From contig CBDHDJ010000003.1 of NCBI GenBank assembly GCA_965261645.1, positions 620,001 through 684,000 on the forward strand: a DNA stretch of 64,000 nucleotides, written 5' to 3'. The notes below the pieces were generated by a model, which ran no database searches, was not told the DNA's origin, and worked only from the letters and a program-made list of their open reading frames with translations. How positions within the stretch are numbered: position 1 is the first letter of the stretch; every line of letters starts with the position of its first letter. A program made the position numbers and the translations under genes. Of the stretch, positions 27,364 to 35,337 are shown piece by piece. The DNA comes from CBDHDJ01 sp965261645. Lineage in GTDB: Bacteria; Pseudomonadota; Alphaproteobacteria; SHVV01.

Positions 27364-27868
27364 CATCTGGTCGAACAGCAGCTCCTCCGGAACCCCGCTG
27401 AACCGGTCGAAGGCGGTCTCCAGACCTTCCATCAGGACCGGCATGGTCTGCCGAGTATAGAAGTGCAGCCACAGCAGCCGGGAGTAGCCGAGGACGATCA
27501 CCAGGGCATGGCGCCGGCCCCAGGGCAGCGTGAACGTACCGAAGTCCACCTGGCCCTGATGCCCCGCCGGCGTCTCGAACCGGACCAGCGATTCAACCGG
27601 TTCGCGCGGTCGCGTCGCACGCACGTAGTCGTTCACGCGAGAGTAGCAGCCCGGGTAGCCCGCAGCGCGGACCTCATCGAAAAGCCGCTTCGCCGACAGC
27701 TTCGGGAACGCCTCAAGACGGGCGTCGATGATTGCCTTGTAGAGGTCCAGCTTGTGGACCACCGGCGGACGGGGCGAATACCCTCGCGCACCGGCCGCCA
27801 GATCCCGGTCCAGTTGGCCGGTATCGACCCAATTGTGGATCGTCCGACGATTCACCCCGAACCGCCTC
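27364..27868 (-). pseudogene. istA: IstA (element A), middle piece
   Basis: Reads from RRFGVNRRTIHNWVDTGQLD (HTH region) through GHQGQVDFGTF with the first catalytic Asp to LLFDQMR. Upstream it is cut by IS21 element B at 27875, and the missing first residues are at 30650-30720. Target repeat GACAGC borders the cut. Confidence 0.9.
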
Positions 27869-28210
27869 GACAGCTGCCGATTCTCACCAAAGTAGCCGGC
27901 GATTCTCAATCAACGTAGCCACCGATTCTCACCAAAGTAGCCACCCCATTCTCAGCATGGTGGCCACCCCGGAGCGCAGCGACGCGATCACGTTGTTGTC
28001 GGCAGTTCTCCTTTCGCGATTTCCTCTTCAGCGATACCACCGGCGAAGGCCCTGCTGCAAGGTCGAGGGGCATGGTGCGCGCGCGGCGCGTGCCCCCCAC
28101 GAGTCGGAGCGGCGCGCGCGCACCATGCTGTCGCACCACCCGTCCCGCTTCTCCGACGCCCCGGAGCGGAGTGACGATTCTACCGCGCGAAGCGCGGCTC
28201 CCTGCCGCGA

Positions 28211-28972
28211 TCATGCCTTGGTTCCGGCGCCGGCGTCGTCGTTGCGCATGGACTTGCCGCGCAGCTCGATGCGGATGGCGCCATGGACGAGGCGGTCGAG
28301 AATGGCGTCGGCGAGGGTGGGATCGTTGAGCTGTCGGTGCCAGTCGGCGACCGGCAACTGACTGGTGACCACCACCGAGCGCCGGCCGATGCGGTCGTCG
28401 AGGATCTCGAGGAGGTCGCGAGCCCGTGCCGTATCGATGGGCGCCAGGCCCCAGTCGTCGAGGATGAGCAGCTCGATGCGTCCGAGGTCGCGATAGAGCT
28501 TGGGGATGGTGCCCTCGCCATGGGCGATCCGCAGCTCGGTGAGCAGCCGTGGCACGCGCTGGTACTGGGCCTGGCAGCCTTCAAGGCAGGCTTTGTGAGC
28601 GAGCGCGCAAGCGATCCAACTCTTGCCCGTGCCGCACGGGCCGGTGATCAGGATATTGGCGGCATTGCGGACCCAGGCGCAGTCGCCGAGGCTGAGCATG
28701 AGGCTGCGGTCGAGCCCGCGGGGGCGGCTCAGATTGATATCCTCGAAGCAGGCGTCCTGGTGGCGCAGCTGAGCCTTCTTGAGGCGCCGCTGGAGGGCCC
28801 TGGATCGGCGTTCGGAGATTTCGCGGTCGATCAGTAGCGCGAGCCGGTCCTCGAACGGCATGTCGCCGAGATCGTGGCGCGCCATCTGCTCGAGGAAGGC
28901 GGCCAGCATGCCGGGCAGGCGCAGTGATGCGATGCGCTGGGCCAATGGGTGCGAGACAGCATTGTCGGTCAT
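28211..28972 (-). CDS. istB: IS21 helper ATPase IstB (element B)
   Basis: A 253-aa IstB. Walker A ITGPCGTGKSWIA (about residue 110) and Walker B LLILDDWGLAPI (about 170) are present, followed by VVTSQLPVADWH. Its ATG overlaps the istA stop (28969-28972). It is clearly different in sequence from the element A and C IstB proteins, so the three IS21s are separate lineages. Confidence 0.95.
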   Translation of the reverse strand: MTDNAVSHPLAQRIASLRLPGMLAAFLEQMARHDLGDMPFEDRLALLIDREISERRSRALQRRLKKAQLRHQDACFEDINLSRPRGLDRSLMLSLGDCAWVRNAANILITGPCGTGKSWIACALAHKACLEGCQAQYQRVPRLLTELRIAHGEGTIPKLYRDLGRIELLILDDWGLAPIDTARARDLLEILDDRIGRRSVVVTSQLPVADWHRQLNDPTLADAILDRLVHGAIRIELRGKSMRNDDAGAGTKA

Positions 28973-30498
28973 TTGTAGGCCTCCGGTCCTCGGATGTTGA
29001 GATGATCGATCGGCATGGTCTCGAGCTCCGGCTCGGCGGCGGCGCGATCGGCGCCGGTGCGCAGGATGTTGTCGAGACCGCGCCAGGTTCGGGTGCCGAG
29101 CTCCAGGGCATAGCGGCAGGCGGCGTCGAGGCGTTCCGGCTCGTGGCCGCCGGCCAGCCGGAGAACGCCGTAGCAGGAGCGGAAGCCGAACTCCGGATTA
29201 GGGTTGCGCTCTATGATCGCGGTGACGAAGGCGTGGACATGGGGGCCGATATCCCGGGCCTTCTGCTCCAGCCGGGTGCGGGTGTCCTCGACGCCGGCGC
29301 GCTGGTGCGCCCGGGGCTGGTGTTCCCTGAGCGTAGTGGCGCGGCCCTTGGCCTGGCTGCGGAGATGGCTGGCGATCTGCCGGCCCCGGTGGAAGACGTC
29401 GATCACCGATCCTCGCAGCCGCACATCGACCTCCTTGCCGACATACTGGTAGGGCACCGAGTAGAAGTGCCGCTCGACGGCGATGTGGTAATCGGGGTGG
29501 ACCGTGTTCTGGCGCCACTGCGTGCGCTGCCAGCGCCGGTCCGGCAGGGGCCGCATGTGGGGGAGATCGACGCTCTCGAACCGGCTGTGGCGGTTCTCGC
29601 CCGTGCCATCGGCATAGGGGCGCTCGTTGATCTTCCGGACCCGGGCGGCGATCGCCCGGTTCAGCGACGCCAGGTCATAGAAGACATGGTTGCGCAGCGG
29701 CGCCAGGACCCTGCGCTCAACGTGAAGCACTCCTTGTTCGACGAGTCCCTTGTCGCGCGGGCGCCGGACCCGCGCCGGCAGGCCCTGGACGCCGTAATGT
29801 TCGAGCAGATCGGCGTAGGTCTCGTTCAGGACCGGCTCGTAGCGCGATGGCTGCGTCACCGCCGGCTTGATGTTGTCCGGAACCACCAACTGCGGCGCCC
29901 AGCCCATGTCCTCGAAGCAGCGCACGTGCGAGGCGCACCAGTCCTCGATCTTCTGGGTCAGCGTCGCCTCGGCGTAGAGCCGCCCCGACACCCCCATCGA
30001 GGCCACGAACAGCTGCGCCTCGTGCTCGACCCCCTCGACCAGGAGTGGAGCCGTCATGCCGGCGTAATCGACGAACAGACGCTCGCCGGGACGGCGGTTC
30101 TGGCGCATCGTCACGTCCCGGCGCGGCCGCCATTCCCGGAACCGGCGGCACCAGGTCGGATAGCTCATCCCGTCGGGATGCGTCTCGCGCCATTCCTCCC
30201 ACAGCAGCATCAGCGTCATGCCGCGGCCGGACAGGTCTTTCTCGACCTTCGCCCAGTCCACCTCCGGCCAATCCGAAGCCCGGGATATCCGATAGAGCGC
30301 CGCCTCCAGGACCTCCTCGTCCAGGTCGCGGGCCTCCAGCCAGCTTAGCCCGCAGGCGGCGAACCGCTCCAGGGTCTGCGCCACCGAGCGCCGTGCAAGA
30401 CCGCAATGCATCGCGATCGCGCGGGCGCTGCGGCCCTCGTCGAAATGAAACGCAAGAATCTTCTTCACCTTTCTCATCGCCAACCTTCCCCGTGCCAT
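28969..30498 (-). CDS. istA: IS21 transposase IstA (element B)
   Basis: About 509 aa from the ATG at 30498 (MARGRLAMRKVKKILAF; GAGGGGG upstream). An N-terminal HTH (RSARAIAMHCGLARRSVAQT), a DDE core with LFVDYAGM, LVVPDNIKPAV and DKGLVEQGV, and a C-terminal mu-transposase-like region are visible. The open frame runs further upstream to 30720 because the insertion joined the first residues of the istA of element A in frame with this gene; that longer start belongs to the interrupted host gene. Confidence 0.93.
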   Translation of the reverse strand: MARGRLAMRKVKKILAFHFDEGRSARAIAMHCGLARRSVAQTLERFAACGLSWLEARDLDEEVLEAALYRISRASDWPEVDWAKVEKDLSGRGMTLMLLWEEWRETHPDGMSYPTWCRRFREWRPRRDVTMRQNRRPGERLFVDYAGMTAPLLVEGVEHEAQLFVASMGVSGRLYAEATLTQKIEDWCASHVRCFEDMGWAPQLVVPDNIKPAVTQPSRYEPVLNETYADLLEHYGVQGLPARVRRPRDKGLVEQGVLHVERRVLAPLRNHVFYDLASLNRAIAARVRKINERPYADGTGENRHSRFESVDLPHMRPLPDRRWQRTQWRQNTVHPDYHIAVERHFYSVPYQYVGKEVDVRLRGSVIDVFHRGRQIASHLRSQAKGRATTLREHQPRAHQRAGVEDTRTRLEQKARDIGPHVHAFVTAIIERNPNPEFGFRSCYGVLRLAGGHEPERLDAACRYALELGTRTWRGLDNILRTGADRAAAEPELETMPIDHLNIRGPEAYK

Positions 30499-30649
30499 CG
30501 CATCCCCCTCGGACCAATCGCGAAATCCGAGAGGTAGGACGGCACCCTCAGTCGCACCAAAACCTGCCGCCCCGAAGGGGTGGCTACTTTGGTGAGAACG
30601 GGTGGCTACTTTGCGTGAGAATTGGTGGCTACTTTCGTGAGATTCCGCA

Positions 30650-30720
30650 GACAGCTCCGCCTTCGAGACGCCCCGGTCCAGATAGTGCTTCAACAACATC
30701 CTGATCTCCCATTTGTACAT
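30650..30720 (-). pseudogene. istA: IstA (element A), N-terminal piece
   Basis: MYKWEIRMLLKHYLDRGVSK and four more residues (AELS) form the start of an IstA HTH domain that continues as RRFGVNRRTIHNW at 27868. It is cut by element B at the GACAGC target. Confidence 0.85.
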
Positions 30721-30842
30721 CCGCGCACCGATCCCGTTCTGTTGGCAAATCCAACAGAACGGTCCGATACGCCTTCAGCGACAAGCCCAAAGTGAGAAAT
30801 TTTGGGTCGTTACAAATGGGAAATTTACGGTCGTTACCAACA

Positions 30843-31137
30843 ACTCATGGACGACCCGGGGAATTACGGCATCCACCTCGATTGCATCGCGCTCCGGGAA
30901 GAGAGCCTCGGGTCGGCGCTCTCACGCGTGCGCGAAGTGCTTGAAGACGACGACCGGCACCTCGCGGCGGCCCTGGCAGGGCAACGCGAGGGCGAGAGCC
31001 TCCGGATGCGCGAGGAGCGCGTCGCCCGCCTCCTCGACGATCCGGAGAAGCTCCGGGAGTTGCGGCAACAACGCGCCGAGCGCAAGGCCGAAACGCAGCA
31101 GCAGAGCAAGGGCCGGCATTGGAGCATGCGTATCTAA
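30843..31137 (+). pseudogene. traA: traA 3' fragment
   Basis: Encodes the last about 97 residues of TraA (MDDPGNYGIHLDCIALREES to the end SMRI), nearly identical to the end of TraA at 20560. The piece before the IS21 is only about 19 nt (24440-24458). The fragment ends 87 nt from the convergent barrel lipoprotein gene. Confidence 0.92.
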
Positions 31138-31223
31138 TCCGGCTTGGCCTCGCCGGCGACGAGATCGCGATAGCCCACGTTTATCGGACGGCGGGAATCA
31201 CCGAACCTGTCATTAGCGATCGG

Positions 31224-32522
31224 TTATTCATCCGCGGCAGTATTGGTGGCGCCGAACCCGCCGGAAATATTCGCAGCAGGTAGATGAGCATCGAACACAC
31301 CCGCAACGGAACCCGGCTTGCCGTCGGCCCTGGCGTTGCCGAAGAAGGCCCCTTCCCAGGTCCCCGTGCCGGTGACGCCGCCAAGCGTCGCGCTGGTGGT
31401 GTCGCCAGCGGTTCCACCGAAGGATGCGCTGTCCGGTGCAAGATCGACCTTGTTCAGCGTGACACTCCACCCCTCGAGCGGCGTGCCGCTCCCCGCGTCC
31501 ATGAACTCCGTCACACTTCCACGGATGTTGAACTGGTCGTTCACGGCGATATCGTCACCCCCGAAATTCGCCGCCAGCGTGGCCGTTGCGGTGAACACGC
31601 CCGCTGTGCCGCCGCTGAGCACCCCGCCGGTGAAATCCTTCGTCACATACCGGCCCGCCGCCCGGCCTCGATACGACGCCGTGCCAAGCAGCCCGTCGTT
31701 ATTGCCAGCTGTGAACTTTTGGCCCACCGCGAACGGAACCGTGCCGCCCGAGAAGGTCCTGAACGCGTAGGCGCCGTCCGAATCGGCCGGTTCCTTCAGC
31801 CACCACCCGAAATACAAATGGTCCGCGTCCGGCAGATCGATCACGATCCCGCCAGCCGGATCGGAATCGGGAGTGAACGTCCATGTACCGCCGGGCGAGG
31901 ATATCACGCCGTCGGTGGCAGTGCTGACTGTGCAGGGCGGTGTCGTACATTCATAGGTGCCTGCCACGCCGTGAAACGTACCCGGGAACGAGAGATCTTC
32001 CTCACTCGAATATTCCCGATGGAAGTCGGGGAGTGGAAACCCGGAAGACAGCACGCGCATCGAGTGAGTTGCAAAGTCGACAGTCAGGGCATTGTCTTGG
32101 TCAAGGGTATATACGCTGCCGAACGGCCTCCTCGGGTTCTCGATGTTCGTGTAGAGAGTTATATGCTCTCTCGATCCCGTCTCGCTGCCCCGCAATCCCG
32201 CACGGCTCCAGAGATCGTCGAGCGGCGTGCTGTTCAGGAATTCGAAATCGGGACCACCGGGAGCTGCCGTCACCGTAACATTGACCCCGCCGGCCACAGT
32301 GCGTTCCACCGCGGGCGTTATTCGCCGGAGCGCCGGCGCTGCCTCACCTGCGGCCAGGGGCGCTATTGCCGCGGCGATTCCCAACGCTCTCTCGATGGCC
32401 TGCGCATTCGACGAGCCAACCGTCACGGAGACAGTTTGACCGCCGCCGCCGCCGCCACAGCCCGCCAGGACGAGTCCGATCACGGTGGCCATGATCGGGA
32501 GGTGATATCTTCGGTTGGTCAT
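31224..32522 (-). CDS. TbpB-like barrel surface lipoprotein, copy 1
   Basis: A 432-aa lipoprotein (MTNRRYHLPIMATVIGLVLAGC, Gly-rich tether after Cys). An ATG 30 nt upstream is possible, but the chosen one has GAGGAG in front. It shares with the stalk lipoproteins a Cx4C loop (ECTTPPCTVST), the motif YFGWWLKEP, GRAAGRYVTKDFTGG and a C-terminal 8-strand-barrel signature (GAFFGNARADGKPGSVAG, GGFGA) typical of TbpB-like Slam substrates. The ligand is unknown. It is the last gene of the cassette. Confidence 0.82.
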   Translation of the reverse strand: MTNRRYHLPIMATVIGLVLAGCGGGGGGQTVSVTVGSSNAQAIERALGIAAAIAPLAAGEAAPALRRITPAVERTVAGGVNVTVTAAPGGPDFEFLNSTPLDDLWSRAGLRGSETGSREHITLYTNIENPRRPFGSVYTLDQDNALTVDFATHSMRVLSSGFPLPDFHREYSSEEDLSFPGTFHGVAGTYECTTPPCTVSTATDGVISSPGGTWTFTPDSDPAGGIVIDLPDADHLYFGWWLKEPADSDGAYAFRTFSGGTVPFAVGQKFTAGNNDGLLGTASYRGRAAGRYVTKDFTGGVLSGGTAGVFTATATLAANFGGDDIAVNDQFNIRGSVTEFMDAGSGTPLEGWSVTLNKVDLAPDSASFGGTAGDTTSATLGGVTGTGTWEGAFFGNARADGKPGSVAGVFDAHLPAANISGGFGATNTAADE

Positions 32523-32669
32523 CGCTCGGGGGCTCCTCGTGTTGCGCTGCATTACTGGCGAATAGTCAGCGGCATCGCCGGCAACGTGTCCATTGTAATG
32601 TCATGTGTAATGTCATGAGCATGCCGTTGCACGGTTCCGGGCCGGTTGGCTGGACACCAGCCGGGGGCA

Positions 32670-33755
32670 CTACCGCCTCCAGCGGATAGCGGCATGCAGG
32701 CCGATATCGGGGGCGCCGCGGTGCAGGCCGTCATCTTCGGTAACGGCGATCTCAAGCGTCGCGTGCTTGCTGAGCCGCAACGCGCCGCCGAGGCCGATCA
32801 TGACGCCAGGATCGGCGAGCGGCGCCACATCCGATGCGCCATAGGGCGAGGAATGGGCATTGATCTGCGCCGTCAGGCTCAGATGGTCGAGGGGCCGCCA
32901 GGTCGCGCCAAGGTGTCCGAAGGCAACAAAACGGTTGCCAAGGTCCGGAAGTCCGCGCGGCGCCTCCCCGGCAAGCGCTCCCAGGCTTGCGCTGTATAGC
33001 CAGCTCCGCGAGTCGGCGGATCCGGGCAGCGCGCCCGAGGTCTCCGCCCAGAGCGAGGCCGAATACCCGCCGGAGCCCGCCAACGCGCGCTCATCGCCGG
33101 TCGGAAGCTTGACACTTCCCCGGATCGCAAGACCGTCGTTCGACAAGGGCCAATGCGTCACCGCATAGCCAACCCCGAGGCTGATATCCCCGAGCGAAGA
33201 CACACTCCGGCCGATATCGTAGTAGGTTCTCCCACCGTTGGCGTAGAACAGCCCCAGGCGGTCGCGCGGCGCGCGGTCCCTGTCGCCCTGGGGCAGGTGG
33301 AACACGTCATGCCAGGTCTCGATGAACCCGTCGAACGCGCCGGAGCGGTGGGAGAGGGCGGAGATCTCGAACAGATACTCCCAGCCATCCCCGAACCCGT
33401 GTCTCAAGGCAAGCCCCTGCCTGTGGGTCTCGCCGTCGATCAGGACCCGCTCCGCGCCTGAGCTGGCCTCGACCAGGTGTGAGGCCATATCCATCGAGGC
33501 GATCAGTTCGGACGAGCCCGGCGTCATCACGCGGGCGCCCAGCGAACCGGGCACGCCATAGAGGAGCTGAAACGGGTTCAGGTTGACGATGCGCAGCGGC
33601 GTGGCAACATCACCCCAGGCCAACTCGCCGGTGGTGCCGGCACCCGGCCACAGAACAGAGAAGGCGAGCGCGCAAACAAGGACGAGGCCCCGCCTGCCTG
33701 CCCGGCCGGGCGCAGGCTTCATTGGGACGCGGTGGGGCACGGTGCTGGTTCCCAT
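32670..33755 (-). CDS. DUF3187 outer-membrane protein, copy 1
   Basis: A 361-aa protein with an N-terminal signal (GLVLVCALAFSVLWPGAG); the true start may be MKPAPG, 11 residues in. After the signal comes the DUF3187 opening (IVNLNPFQLLYGVPGS), then amphipathic beta-strand-rich sequence ending in ...GLHAAIRWRR. It probably forms an outer-membrane beta barrel. It lies between the slam gene and the barrel lipoprotein gene in both cassettes, so it may be part of the display system, though no function is known for the family. Confidence 0.8.
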   Translation of the reverse strand: MGTSTVPHRVPMKPAPGRAGRRGLVLVCALAFSVLWPGAGTTGELAWGDVATPLRIVNLNPFQLLYGVPGSLGARVMTPGSSELIASMDMASHLVEASSGAERVLIDGETHRQGLALRHGFGDGWEYLFEISALSHRSGAFDGFIETWHDVFHLPQGDRDRAPRDRLGLFYANGGRTYYDIGRSVSSLGDISLGVGYAVTHWPLSNDGLAIRGSVKLPTGDERALAGSGGYSASLWAETSGALPGSADSRSWLYSASLGALAGEAPRGLPDLGNRFVAFGHLGATWRPLDHLSLTAQINAHSSPYGASDVAPLADPGVMIGLGGALRLSKHATLEIAVTEDDGLHRGAPDIGLHAAIRWRR

Positions 33756-33828
33756 GCGATCGGCAGGTACGGTTGGGTTACGCGGTTCAAGAACATCGAA
33801 GATGCCGGCACGTGATCGCCCTGTGGCC

Positions 33829-35211
33829 TCAGAAAAGGCGCACGAAGCGCAATTCGCCGCCGGTGCGCTTGTAGTCGTAGAGCTGTGCATTGGTCGTTCG
33901 CACCTCGCGCACCAGCGAGAGTTGCGGGCTGAAGCCCTTCCACGCGAAGACCCGGTTGTGCACCGAGACCCGCAGGGAACGGGTCCGGTCCTCCCGGGGC
34001 TCGCCGCTGGTCGTGAACGGGAACCACCTGCCCTCGTACTCCGTCCAGCGCAACTCGCCGCTGCCGCCCACGGTGAAGCCCCGCGGCAGGATAACCGAGG
34101 CGCCCAGTCGCAGCCAGCGGCTGGCATTGCGCCATCTCTCCCTCTCCGGCTGCTCGCGCCCCCAGCCCAGCGCGGCATCCACCCGTACCGTCGGGGTCAC
34201 TACCCAGGCCCCGCTCAGCGAGGCGGCCATGGCCGGCCCGTCCAGGAACATCCGTGTCCGGTACCGGCGATCGTGCCACGACGCCCGCGCGCTCGCCGTC
34301 ACCCGCCGGGTGAACCGGTGCCCGGCCTCGATCCGCCCGCCAAAGGCGTCGTAGTCCGGCACGTTGGCACTCCAGCGCCGGTGCGCGCTTGCCAGCACGC
34401 TCGCCTCCGTGTTCGCACCCACCAGCCAGCGCGGGCCCGCATGCCCCGACACAAACATCTGGTCAAAGCGGCGGCCCGCGTACTCACGCCGCGAGGCGTC
34501 GGCCCCGATGCGCAGGCGAAGACGCTCGTTGAGCGGATGCTGGTATTCCCAGCCTCCCCATACCGAGACGCCGATGCCCGATGTCGTGAGTTCCGCTTGG
34601 TCGCGGCTGAACGGCAGGTCGTTGATATAGATGATTCTCTCTGCCGAGGTGCCCCCGATGTTGGTGTCAGGCGCCAGCGCGAAACCGGCACGCAGGCTCC
34701 AGCGCCGCCGCGCCCGGATCTCGGAGAGAAAGCGGCGCACGTTGGCGGCCACTGCCCCAGGCGGGCTTCCCGCCAGGACGTGCTCGAAATGCCTGCGCGC
34801 CAAGTCATTCTCCCCCTTGAGGAAGAAGGCCCGGGCCAGCTCCAGGCGCACGCGCACCAGATCGGGGCGGTCGACCAGCATAGCGCGCAGCGAGGCGATG
34901 GCCTCGTCCAGCAGCGCCTCCCGCCCATCGCCGGAAAGATCGGGCTGCTGCGATGCTCCGGTTGCCGCCAGGCCGATGAGGAAGAGCACGTTCGCCTCGA
35001 CCGCGCCGCCCTGGGCCAGCGGCCGCAGGATGCCCAGCGCCTCCTCGAACCGGCCCTGCTCGATCAGGGTCCGGGTCTCCGCGACTGCAGCCACGGCGGA
35101 TTGGCTTGCGGCTGGTGGCGGGGGCGGCTCCTCCCCCGCGCTCCACGCCGGGGCGGAGAGCAGGAGGGAGGCGGCGGCCGCAAGGGCGCGAAGGAGAGGG
35201 CTGATTGTCAT
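33829..35211 (-). CDS. Slam-like surface lipoprotein assembly modifier, copy 1
   Basis: A 460-aa protein. A signal peptide (PLLRALAAAASLLLSAPAWSAG) is followed by a periplasmic TPR-like helical region, about residues 40-185 (ETRTLIEQGRFEEALGILRPL, VRVRLELARAFFLKGENDLA). The DUF560/Slam beta barrel (APDTNIGGTS, FVSGHAGPRW, RRVTASARASWHDRRY) ends in the outer-membrane signature ...GELRFVRLF with a terminal Phe. Slam proteins carry TbpB-like lipoproteins through the outer membrane to the surface. The start is the ATG at 35211, after the terminator; the frame upstream runs through the hairpin and is unlikely to be coding. Confidence 0.9.
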   Translation of the reverse strand: MTISPLLRALAAAASLLLSAPAWSAGEEPPPPPAASQSAVAAVAETRTLIEQGRFEEALGILRPLAQGGAVEANVLFLIGLAATGASQQPDLSGDGREALLDEAIASLRAMLVDRPDLVRVRLELARAFFLKGENDLARRHFEHVLAGSPPGAVAANVRRFLSEIRARRRWSLRAGFALAPDTNIGGTSAERIIYINDLPFSRDQAELTTSGIGVSVWGGWEYQHPLNERLRLRIGADASRREYAGRRFDQMFVSGHAGPRWLVGANTEASVLASAHRRWSANVPDYDAFGGRIEAGHRFTRRVTASARASWHDRRYRTRMFLDGPAMAASLSGAWVVTPTVRVDAALGWGREQPERERWRNASRWLRLGASVILPRGFTVGGSGELRWTEYEGRWFPFTTSGEPREDRTRSLRVSVHNRVFAWKGFSPQLSLVREVRTTNAQLYDYKRTGGELRFVRLF

Positions 35212-35242
35212 GTCTGCTAGTTTTGAAGAGTGTTCTCGGGAC

Positions 35243-35273
35243 AAAAAAGAGGGTGGCAAAACCTGCCACCCTC
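35243..35273 (-). terminator. Terminator/attenuator between stalk gene and slam, copy 1
   Basis: On the minus strand GAGGGTGGCAGGTTTTGCCACCCTC is followed by TTTTTT. It lies 65 nt after the stalk lipoprotein stop and before the slam start, so slam expression would depend on read-through or on its own promoter. Confidence 0.88.
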
Positions 35274-35337
35274 ATCCAGAAGTCTGGGTCGAAAGGATCA
35301 GGATCTCACGATGAAATCCCGGTCCCAGGTAATGCGG

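Larger units (their letters stand above)
27875..30649 (-). mobile_element. IS21-like element B inside istA of element A
   Basis: Ends TGCCGATTCTCACCAAAGTAG and, reversed, TGCGGAATCTCACGAAAGTAG, each followed by more copies of ATTCTCACnnAAGTAGCCACC (three at each end), the multiple sub-terminal repeats used by IstA. The 6-bp target duplication GACAGC lies at 27869-27874 and 30650-30655. At 2,775 bp with complete istA and istB it looks fully functional and is the youngest layer here. Confidence 0.92.
24459..30842 (-). mobile_element. IS21-like element A, carrying IS110 and a second IS21
   Basis: The left end TGTCAATTGCGACTGAAAAT and the right end (reverse complement TGTTGGTAACGACC...) both carry paired AAATTTCCCA and AAAATTTCTCACTTT blocks typical of multiple-repeat IS21 ends. 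Flanks are ACTCA (24454-24458) and ACTCA (30843-30847), a 5-bp target duplication inside a traA fragment. Removing the two inner elements leaves about 2.2 kb with istA and istB. Its istA is broken into three pieces, so only istB-A is intact. The first 127 bp recur at 52994-53120. Confidence 0.88.

Noticed and set aside
30499..30720. Longer start for istA of element B
   Set aside because: These codons belong to the interrupted istA of element A plus IS end repeats; they are in frame by accident of insertion.
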